In this document: one piece after another, positions 31,904 through 37,902 of the stretch
How positions within the stretch are numbered: position 1 is the stretch's first letter
Layout: each line of letters begins with the position of its first letter
Assembly (NCBI GenBank): GCA_902775195.1
Contig: CACYLQ010000005.1
Span: 1-37,902 of the forward strand
Origin: an uncultured Pseudobutyrivibrio sp.
GTDB taxonomy: Bacteria > Bacillota > Clostridia > Lachnospirales > Lachnospiraceae
Reading direction: 5' to 3'
Length of the DNA stretch: 37,902 bases
Notes under the pieces: generated by a model
Database searches by the model: none
The model's input: the letters and a program-made list of their open reading frames with translations, nothing else
What the model was told of the DNA's origin: nothing
Position numbers and translations under genes: made by a program

Positions 31904-32755
31904 ATGAAGCAGATTATAAAGACAGCATTAATAGTTATTTTAGGAAATTTTGCATACGCACTTGCTGTTGCGTTCTTTATAGAGCCGTCAGGACTCATTA
32001 CTGGCGGTGGAACAGGTTTGGCTTTGTTTTTCCACCGTATGTTAGGTTTTAAGACCGTACATGTTGCATTTGTTATAAATACAGTTCTATTTTTTGTTGG
32101 CTGGCGCATCATGGGGCGCCGCTTTGCAGCCAACACATTACTCTCAACATTTTGTTTTCCAGTGGAATTACATATAGCCGAACTTCTTGCCATTAGGTTC
32201 GCACCAACAGACGATATAGTGCTTTGCACAGTATTTGGTGGAATTATTATTGGAGCTAGCTTGGGAATTGTTATTCGTACTGGTGCATCTACAGGTGGAA
32301 TGGACATACCACCTATCGTACTCAACAAATTCTTCGGAACTCCTATATCGGGCATGATGTGGGCCTTTGATATTTGCATACTTGTTTTACAGGCATTATT
32401 TGCCAAGCAGAATTTAGTGCTTTATGGCATTTTGATGGTCATTATTTATACTAATGTATTAGATAGAATGCTGATACTTGGTAAGGCAAAGACTCAGATA
32501 AAGGTTGTTAGTAAAAAAAGTGAAGAAATCAGAAGAGCAATTCTTCAGGATATTGACAGAGGCGTTACTGTAATTTACGGCCGAACAGGCTATCTTGGAA
32601 AGGATACAGAGATTAATCTTTCTATCGTTTCCACTAGAGAATTAGCCAGAACAGAGAAGCTGGTTCATGAAATTGATCCTGAAGCATTTATCATTGTAAG
32701 CCGCGTTTCCGAGGTTAAGGGTAGAGGCTTTACAGAACAGAAAAAATATTTGTAA
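31904..32755 (+). CDS. YitT family membrane protein (DUF161/DUF2179)
   Basis: 283 residues. The N-terminal two thirds hold five or six membrane segments with the family stretch FFIEPSGLITGGGTGLALFF near residues 25-45 and IRTGASTGGMDIPP near 125-138. The C-terminal cytoplasmic DUF2179 domain (about 200-280) contains GVTVIYGRTGYLGKD. The function of YitT proteins is not settled; transport is suspected. ATG 31904 (GGTGG at 31895-31899) is preferred over GTG 31892. It follows prfA by 21 bases. Confidence 0.9.
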   Translation: MKQIIKTALIVILGNFAYALAVAFFIEPSGLITGGGTGLALFFHRMLGFKTVHVAFVINTVLFFVGWRIMGRRFAANTLLSTFCFPVELHIAELLAIRFAPTDDIVLCTVFGGIIIGASLGIVIRTGASTGGMDIPPIVLNKFFGTPISGMMWAFDICILVLQALFAKQNLVLYGILMVIIYTNVLDRMLILGKAKTQIKVVSKKSEEIRRAILQDIDRGVTVIYGRTGYLGKDTEINLSIVSTRELARTEKLVHEIDPEAFIIVSRVSEVKGRGFTEQKKYL

Positions 32756-32781
32756 ATCTTAGGTTAATTTATCAAATAGGG

Positions 32782-32811
32782 TTTACAAAAAGGCGTTTTT
32801 TGTGTTATGGT
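32782..32811 (+). promoter_or_regulatory. possible promoter of the mgtE leader
   Basis: TTTACA (32782-32787) and TATGGT (32806-32811) are 18 bases apart and lie before the small leader ORF. The same stretch forms ACAAAAA/TTTTTGT, an AT-rich hairpin that might end the yitT transcript. Both readings are weak. Confidence 0.35.
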
Positions 32812-32882
32812 TTCTATGGTATATTTCATATACAATTCAAACAATTAATTTCAAATTGAAGATTAAAGAAAGGAGAACAGCT

Positions 32883-32963
32883 ATGGACAAATCAGACAGT
32901 CATGGGCGATTATGCTGCGACGAGGCATTTTCATACGGATATGTAGCTGTTCTTTTAGTATAA
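32883..32963 (+). CDS. 26-codon leader ORF upstream of mgtE
   Basis: A short open frame with a very strong ribosome site (AAAGGAGAA at 32870-32878) and ATG 32883. It begins MDKSDSHGRLCCDEAFSYGY, ends with a hydrophobic VAVLLV and stops at TAA 32961-32963. Twenty-six bases after the stop a perfect terminator hairpin begins, followed by mgtE. This layout is that of a leader peptide that controls transcription by attenuation. The peptide has adjacent Cys and a cluster of Asp/Glu/His but no run of one amino acid. No database support can be given; the coding call rests on the ribosome site and position. Confidence 0.62.
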   Translation: MDKSDSHGRLCCDEAFSYGYVAVLLV

Positions 32964-32989
32964 AGAGCTTAGTTTTCATGTGCGCTAGA

Positions 32990-33023
32990 GAATGTCATCG
33001 TCTGAACATGACATTCTTTTTTT
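32990..33023 (+). terminator. terminator/attenuator between leader ORF and mgtE
   Basis: GAATGTCAT (32990-32998), 9-base loop, ATGACATTC (33008-33016) and seven T: a perfect 9-bp stem. It ends 16 bases before the mgtE ATG, inside the leader. TCATGT (32976-32981) can instead pair with ACATGA (33006-33011), which would break the terminator stem; this is a weak candidate anti-terminator. Confidence 0.85.
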
Positions 33024-33039
33024 ATAGCAGGGTAAAAAC

Positions 33040-34428
33040 ATGGAAACAAAAGAGATTTTAGAGGATAACAAAATCCAAGAGATTATCGATTTGCTACGCT
33101 CTAATCTAAGTGCCGAGGATCTAATGGAGGCTCTTGACGATTATCATGAGAATGATATTGCCGAAGCCTACGAGGACTTGGATACAGAGGATCGTAGAAG
33201 ACTGTTCGGAGTTCTAGGTGCCGAGCGTCTATCAGAAATTTTCCCTTATATTGAGGATGTAGGTGAATATTTAGCCGAAATTACACCAGAGCAGGCAGCT
33301 GACGTCTTAGAGAACATGGATGCTGATGATGCGGTTGATGCTTTGGAAGACATTGAGGACGAGGAACAAAGAGAGCAGTTAATTGCTTTGATGGATAAGG
33401 ATGCATCTGCTGATGTACGTCTTATCAATTCCTATGATGAGGATGAAGTAGGTAGCATGATGACTACCAATTTCATCGTTATCAAGTCTAATTTTACTGT
33501 AAAGCAGGCTATGCGTTCTTTGATTTCACAATCAAAGGATAATGATAATATCAACACCATTTACGTCGAAGACACAGAAAATAAATATTATGGTGCTATC
33601 GAGCTTAGAGATTTAATTCTTGCTCGTGATTACACACCACTTGATGACATTATCAGTCACAGCTATCCAAGCGTTAAGGCGGATGAGCTTATTTCAGACA
33701 CTATCGAAGATTTAAAGGATTACGCAGAGGATTCAATTCCAGTTCTTAATCCTAACGAAGAAATCATCGGTGTTATTACATCTCAGGATATCATCGAAGC
33801 CGTTGATGATGAGATGGGTGAAGACTATGCTAAGTTCGCTGGTTTGACAGCAGAAGAGGATTTGAACGAAAGCTTACCTGAAAGTATCAGAAAGCGTATT
33901 CCTTGGCTGTTGTTATTACTTGGACTTGGACTTGTAACCAGTTCAGTAATTGGTATTTTCGATAAGGTAGTTGCATCAGTAGCTATTGTTGTAGTATTCC
34001 AGTCGCTTATACTTGATATGGCGGGTAACGTTGGAACACAGTCATTGGCTGTCACTATTCGAGTACTTATGGATGAGGAAATATCAGGAATCGAAAAGGC
34101 TAAATTCGTTCTTAAGGAAATGCGTGTTGGTGGAACAAACGGTTTCATTTTAGGTGTACTTGCACTGTTTTTTGTAGCACTTTATTTACATGCAATGAAG
34201 GGGTACATTTGGGGAGCCGCATTTAAGGTTTCAGGAATCGTAGGATTTTCACTTTTTGTTGCTATGATAGTATCAAGCTTCATTGGAACCATTATTCCAA
34301 TTTTCTTCCATAAGATTAAAGTTGACCCAGCTGTAGCTTCTGGTCCACTTATCACTACTGTTAACGATTTAGTTGCAGTTGTTACATATTATGGATTGGC
34401 TGGCTTATTGCTTGTAGGAAATATTTAA
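33040..34428 (+). CDS. mgtE: magnesium transporter MgtE
   Basis: Mg2+-gated channel for magnesium uptake; 462 residues, normal length. The N-domain (about 1-130) is a superhelix of acidic repeats (EITPEQAADVLENMDADDAV). Two CBS domains follow (about 140-260, MTTNFIVIKSN and SIPVLNPNEEIIGVITSQD). About five membrane helices (from residue 287) include AGNVGTQSLAVTIR, the conserved pore stretch. The acidic N and CBS domains bind Mg2+ and close the pore at high levels. Expression is probably set by the upstream leader ORF and attenuator rather than by a recognisable M-box. The ribokinase-like gene follows 24 bases after the stop. Confidence 0.95.
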   Translation: METKEILEDNKIQEIIDLLRSNLSAEDLMEALDDYHENDIAEAYEDLDTEDRRRLFGVLGAERLSEIFPYIEDVGEYLAEITPEQAADVLENMDADDAVDALEDIEDEEQREQLIALMDKDASADVRLINSYDEDEVGSMMTTNFIVIKSNFTVKQAMRSLISQSKDNDNINTIYVEDTENKYYGAIELRDLILARDYTPLDDIISHSYPSVKADELISDTIEDLKDYAEDSIPVLNPNEEIIGVITSQDIIEAVDDEMGEDYAKFAGLTAEEDLNESLPESIRKRIPWLLLLLGLGLVTSSVIGIFDKVVASVAIVVVFQSLILDMAGNVGTQSLAVTIRVLMDEEISGIEKAKFVLKEMRVGGTNGFILGVLALFFVALYLHAMKGYIWGAAFKVSGIVGFSLFVAMIVSSFIGTIIPIFFHKIKVDPAVASGPLITTVNDLVAVVTYYGLAGLLLVGNI

Positions 34429-34452
34429 GAATCTTTATAAACGGGGGTGCTT

Positions 34453-35340
34453 ATGAAGGTATTAAACTTTGGTTCTCTTAACTTGGATTACATCTATAAG
34501 GTGTCTCACATCGTAAGAGAAGGTGAGACGATTTTGGCAGACGACGTTAGTATGAATCTTGGTGGCAAGGGCTTCAATCAATCTGTTGCCTTGGCAAGAG
34601 CAGGATTATCATGCTACCATGCTGGCCTTGTAGGAGAAGAGGGACTGGAGTTTTATGACGCTTGCCAAACCTTCGGCATCAAAACAGATTACATCAAAAC
34701 TGTTACAGGCAGATGTGGCCATACCGTTATTCAGGTAGATGAAAAGGGCCAGAACAGTATCGTCCTTTTTGGAGGAGCAAATCAGAAGAACTCCAAGGAA
34801 TATGTTGATGAAGTCCTTAAGAATTTTGATACAGGCGACATCATCATATTACAAAATGAAATAAATGAATTGCCATATATAATAGACCAGGCATTTGCCA
34901 AGGGCATGAGCATCGTCCTTAACCCATCACCTTATGATGACAGACTAGAAGAGTGTGATTTGGGCAAGGTTTCTGTATTCGTTTTAAATGAAACCGAAGG
35001 GCAGCAGATGACAGGAATGACTACACCGGCAACTATAGTGGCAGCGTTAGATGCATATTTTTCAAATGCCAGAATAATGCTTACACTTGGTGAAGGGGGC
35101 TGCATATATCATCATGGTGATGAGGAATATTATCAGGCAGCATTTGCTGTGGATGCTGTGGATACCACAGCGGCAGGTGATACCTTTACAGGATATTTTG
35201 TAGCAGGGTTATGTAGAAAGCAGCCGATGCGGGAAATATTACTTACTGCTTCTAAAGCAGCAGCTCTTGCAGTTACCAAACCAGGAGCGGCTCAATCTAT
35301 TCCATTTATGTCGGAAGTAGAGCTTTTTAATAATGATTAA
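34453..35340 (+). CDS. PfkB family sugar kinase (ribokinase-like)
   Basis: Phosphorylates a sugar or nucleoside with ATP; 295 residues. PfkB signature 1 is seen as NLGGKGFNQSVALARAG (about 37-53), and signature 2 as DTTAAGDTFTGYFVAGL with catalytic Asp243. The N-terminal FGSLNLDYIYKVSHIV and the length fit ribokinase (RbsK) best, but substrate cannot be read safely. ATG 34453 follows GGGGG (34443-34447); GTG 34447 is inside that site. It shares the mgtE transcript and ends at a strong terminator. Ribokinase and RpiB are in one pathway, yet rpiB lies 18 kb away. Confidence 0.88.
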   Translation: MKVLNFGSLNLDYIYKVSHIVREGETILADDVSMNLGGKGFNQSVALARAGLSCYHAGLVGEEGLEFYDACQTFGIKTDYIKTVTGRCGHTVIQVDEKGQNSIVLFGGANQKNSKEYVDEVLKNFDTGDIIILQNEINELPYIIDQAFAKGMSIVLNPSPYDDRLEECDLGKVSVFVLNETEGQQMTGMTTPATIVAALDAYFSNARIMLTLGEGGCIYHHGDEEYYQAAFAVDAVDTTAAGDTFTGYFVAGLCRKQPMREILLTASKAAALAVTKPGAAQSIPFMSEVELFNND

Positions 35341-35362
35341 AAAGGCCTTCGGGCCTTTTTTT
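35339..35362 (+). terminator. terminator after the sugar kinase, UUCG loop
   Basis: AAAAAGGCC (35339-35347), TTCG loop, GGCCTTTTT (35352-35360) with further T. Begins within the stop codon. Strong, and the A-rich left arm would also let it work on the other strand. Confidence 0.93.
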
Positions 35363-35507
35363 AGTGGCGTTTTAAAATGTTAGATAATATAACAATATGA
35401 AGTATTGAATTCACACAATATACATAGAAATATACAAAATATTGTAGAACTTATCCCTCTGTTGGGGTAAAATTATATTATCAAAGTTAATAAAGGAGCG
35501 TGACCCT

Positions 35508-36791
35508 ATGAAGAAAAACTACGTACTAGACACTAACATTTTGATTCATTGTCCTACAGCGCTTTTCGGTTTTGATGATAATAATGTTATTATCACAACG
35601 ACTACTCTGCAGGAGCTTGATTCAAAGAAAACAGCCTATGCGGAGGTGGGCTATGGCGCCAGAGAAAGTATTCGAAACATTGAATCTGTTGAAGGCGATT
35701 ATGCGAATGGGGTTACGATGCCAAACGGCGGAACCTTTATAATCGAAAAAGAATCTGAGTATGAGAAGCTGATTCCAGCAGAATTTTCGCTCGATAGGCC
35801 TGACAACAGAATAATTAATTGTGTTCTAGGAATTTCAAAGAAATCTGATTTAGAGACAATACTAGTAACAAATGATATCTCAATGAGAATCAATGCTACC
35901 ATGTGTGGCTGCGTGGTTCAGGGCTATCACAACGAAATGATTCTTGATAATGAAAACTATACAGGCAGAACGGATATTACACCTGAGGATATAGAAAGTC
36001 CATTTAACAAAGGGTTTATTGAAAATGAATTTGGTATCTGCAAGGAAGGAAGTAATTCCGCACTATATACATTTAAGACTGATGGCTGGCACTTGCTTAA
36101 GGACAGAGATTATTACACGCCATATTGTCAGCCAAGAAACGTAGGTCAAAGATTTGCTTTATATGCTCTTTTAGCTAGCACGGAAGAATTGCCACTGGTT
36201 ATCTTAAAGGGTAGTGCAGGTACAGCCAAAACCTTCTTGGCATTAGCAGCTGGTTTACAGGGCTATTATCATAATGGCTTCGACAGAATTATGATTACAA
36301 GAAGTAATACACTTTCAGATAACGACTTGGGATTTTTACCAGGTGATTTGGAAGAAAAGATGACTCCTCTGATTGCACCATTTATGGATAACCTACAGGT
36401 TCTTTTGAAGGGACAGAACGAGGAAAAAGAACAGATAAAAATGCAGATTGAGGATATGTTTGAAACAGGTATCATTGAAATCTGTTCACTTGCTTACATG
36501 AGAGGACGTTCATTAGTTAATTCATTCATCATAGTTGATGAAGCGCAGAACTGTACTATAGGTCAGATTCTAGAAATAATCACCCGTGCAGGTAAGGGCT
36601 CAAAGGTAGTGCTTTTAGGTGACCCAGATCAGATTGATTCACCAAAGCTGGACAGAAAGAATAATGGTCTTACCTTTGCTGCAGAAAGAATGAAGGGCTC
36701 AACCCTTTGTGCTCAGATTACCTTCGAGGAAAGCGAAACTGTAAGAAGTGCTCTTGCTGCAGAGGGCGCTAGAAGACTAGTTGTTAAATAG
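35508..36791 (+). CDS. PIN domain-PhoH family ATPase (YlaK-like)
   Basis: 427 residues. The N-terminal PIN domain (about 1-135) keeps the acidic nuclease residues: Asp8 in LDTNILIH, Glu in LQELDSKK and Asp in NRIINC/TNDISM. The C-terminal PhoH ATPase (about 215-427) has Walker A GSAGTAKTFLA and Walker B FIIVDEAQNC. Such fusions (also called VapC-PhoH or PhoH2 when linked to toxin partners) are RNA-directed helicase/ribonuclease candidates. No antitoxin gene lies next to it. AAGGAG (35493-35498) supports the start. The 145 bases upstream carry a dyad ACAATAT-N17-ATATTGT (35415-35445) but no promoter I can support firmly. Ends with a terminator. Confidence 0.9.
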   Translation: MKKNYVLDTNILIHCPTALFGFDDNNVIITTTTLQELDSKKTAYAEVGYGARESIRNIESVEGDYANGVTMPNGGTFIIEKESEYEKLIPAEFSLDRPDNRIINCVLGISKKSDLETILVTNDISMRINATMCGCVVQGYHNEMILDNENYTGRTDITPEDIESPFNKGFIENEFGICKEGSNSALYTFKTDGWHLLKDRDYYTPYCQPRNVGQRFALYALLASTEELPLVILKGSAGTAKTFLALAAGLQGYYHNGFDRIMITRSNTLSDNDLGFLPGDLEEKMTPLIAPFMDNLQVLLKGQNEEKEQIKMQIEDMFETGIIEICSLAYMRGRSLVNSFIIVDEAQNCTIGQILEIITRAGKGSKVVLLGDPDQIDSPKLDRKNNGLTFAAERMKGSTLCAQITFEESETVRSALAAEGARRLVVK

Positions 36792-36828
36792 CTTATTTTC
36801 CTATTTGTTATAATAAAATCCTCCTTTC

Positions 36829-36866
36829 ATCAGGATTCCCTATAGCTCGGGAATCCTGATCTTTTT
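36829..36866 (+). terminator. terminator after the PhoH gene
   Basis: ATCAGGATTCCC (36829-36840), 8-base loop, GGGAATCCTGAT (36849-36860), a perfect 12-bp stem, then CTTTTT. Confidence 0.93.
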
Positions 36867-36926
36867 GTAGGAAAATACAATTCTTATGATTCTTAAGAAA
36901 TTGTAAAGAATTCTAAAATTTTTACT

Positions 36927-36961
36927 GTACTACTTGAAATAGTACGGAGTTTATGTATACT
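36927..36961 (+). promoter_or_regulatory. promoter with overlapping dyad upstream of the lipoprotein gene
   Basis: TTGAAA (36934-36939), 16 bases, TATACT (36956-36961) preceded by TG. The dyad GTACTA-N7-TAGTAC (36927-36945) covers the -35, as an operator would. The regulator is unknown. Confidence 0.6.
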
Positions 36962-37000
36962 GAAAATGATAACGAAAGGTTTTATTTTTGGAGGTATGTG

Positions 37001-37902
37001 ATGAAAAAAAGAATAGCACTTTTGTTAGCCTTTACATTGGCAATTACAGCATGTATAGGCTGTGGTAAAAAGGATGAATCAGATAATAAAAATACAACTA
37101 TAAGCAATACAAAGGACCAGGGTTCAGACTCACAGACAGAGGAAGTTGAGCCTTCTAAGCCTGAATATGCAATCACAGCTGTTTCAGCTGACGGATATGA
37201 TTATTTTGAAGGCAGTGTAGAATGCATTCAGATAACAGATGGAACTCATGAGGCTTTAGCTAAGGCTATGGATGATTTCTTCTCAGGCAGAGTATCGAAT
37301 TTTAACGAAGGAATCGATAAGCAGAATGATGAAGCAAAGCAGATGAATGAAGAACAAAAAGAATATGCTGATGAGGAAGGCCTTGAGTATGAGCCTATGA
37401 AATATTCTGAGACTCAAACGGTTTCAGTAGTTCGTGCAGATGAGAATATTCTTAGCTTTGTAATCGACACATCTTATTATAATGGTGGGGCTCATGGCAG
37501 TTCATTGTTAGAAGGCTTTACCTATGATGTTAATACAGGCGAGCAGCTTTCAATCAGCAATTATGGTGACGAAAGCAAGATTGCAGCTACATCAAAGGAC
37601 TTTATTTTTAGCACAATAGAGGGCTCTGCTGATATTGCAAGAGATACACTATTTAATGATGATGTAATCTCATATAAGAGTGTAATTGAAGATTATTTCT
37701 CAGGGGATACTTTACCAGAGAATTATCTTGACCACACAGGTATCACCTTTATGTTCCAGCAGTATGATATAGCTCCTTATGCAAGCGGAATCGTTAGCTT
37801 TACAGTTCCTTATTCTGAATATGAAGACTTTAACGAAGCTTACCTTCCAGCAGAAGGATTCTACACAGAAGATTTATCAATTCAGGGCTTCAATGAGAAG
37901 TT
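37001..37902 (+). CDS. DUF3298-type lipoprotein, 3' end outside window
   Basis: The frame is open from ATG 37001 to the window end (300 codons). The N-terminus has a signal sequence with two Cys (TACIGCGKK); Cys18 or Cys21 would be the lipid site, the second after IG fitting better. A Ser/Asp/Thr-rich linker (25-55) follows. The rest resembles DUF4163 (QTVSVVRADENILSFVIDTS) and DUF3298: YYNGGAHGSS, then FTYDVNTGEQLSI, and near the end FMFQQYDIAPYASGIVSFTV. Such proteins lie on the outer face of the membrane and share the fold with the lysozyme-sensing domain of RsiV; the ligand is unknown. GGAGG (36990-36994) supports the start. Own promoter upstream. Confidence 0.85.
   Translation, partial: MKKRIALLLAFTLAITACIGCGKKDESDNKNTTISNTKDQGSDSQTEEVEPSKPEYAITAVSADGYDYFEGSVECIQITDGTHEALAKAMDDFFSGRVSNFNEGIDKQNDEAKQMNEEQKEYADEEGLEYEPMKYSETQTVSVVRADENILSFVIDTSYYNGGAHGSSLLEGFTYDVNTGEQLSISNYGDESKIAATSKDFIFSTIEGSADIARDTLFNDDVISYKSVIEDYFSGDTLPENYLDHTGITFMFQQYDIAPYASGIVSFTVPYSEYEDFNEAYLPAEGFYTEDLSIQGFNEK

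Noticed and set aside
31846-32406. 186-residue open frame on the minus strand
   Set aside because: It is the reverse shadow of yitT, with no ribosome site and unnatural composition.

Overview
The window looks like chromosomal DNA of an anaerobic, plant-fibre-degrading member of the Lachnospiraceae, probably close to Butyrivibrio/Pseudobutyrivibrio. The reasons are a moderately AT-rich Firmicutes composition with strong GGAGG ribosome sites, a pyruvate:ferredoxin oxidoreductase, a giant surface glycan hydrolase, the rho-rpmE-yqhQ-prmC-prfA order, a type VIIb (LXG) toxin locus and a possible flagellar-sigma promoter. The genus is inferred from gene content only. All convincing genes lie on the + strand.

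Layout. (1) 1-2150: 3' end of pyruvate:ferredoxin oxidoreductase, nrdR with a candidate NrdR box over its own promoter, and a small conserved-looking protein behind a sigma-28-like promoter. (2) 2166-9670: one 2430-residue secreted enzyme that joins two GH43 modules, a GH30 endo-1,6-galactanase-like module, a LamG domain, an F5/8C-type carbohydrate-binding domain and two copies of a malectin-like module. It reads as a one-protein machine for type II arabinogalactan. (3) 9688-10248: yqeG. (4) 10278-15984: an AT-rich accessory island. It holds a DUF4176-like chaperone, two small helical LXG partners, an LXG toxin whose reading frame is split exactly at a seven-T run, a SUKH immunity protein, KptA (RNA 2'-phosphotransferase), a YwqK-like putative immunity protein, endonuclease V and two orphan immunity-like genes. 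(5) 15985-16500: a gene-free stretch with seven units TTAAGTG-N21/22-CACTTAA. This is the most unusual object in the window. (6) 16502-23701: rpiB, tig, clpP, clpX, engB and a znuABC-type metal transporter joined to engB by overlapping codons. (7) 23709-31882: rho, a DUF4364 regulator, a hybrid histidine kinase, a double-receiver protein, rpmE behind its own promoter and hairpin leader, yqhQ, prmC and a broken prfA. (8) 31904-35362: yitT, a leader with a 26-codon ORF and terminator, mgtE, and a ribokinase-like gene. (9) 35508-37902: a PIN-PhoH protein and the start of a DUF3298 lipoprotein.

How the parts fit. Regions 6-8 are housekeeping clusters for protein quality control (tig, clpPX), translation termination (prmC, prfA) and transcription termination (rho). 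The island of region 4 sits between yqeG and rpiB and has AT-rich codon use unlike its neighbours, which suggests acquisition. No type VII secretion machinery is present here, so the toxin would depend on a system encoded elsewhere.

Three items deserve priority: the seven-unit inverted-repeat array at 16061-16415, the T7 frameshift inside the LXG toxin at 11930-11936, and the internal deletion/frameshift in the normally essential prfA near 31466. The mgtE leader and the rpmE leader are good candidates for RNA-level regulation.
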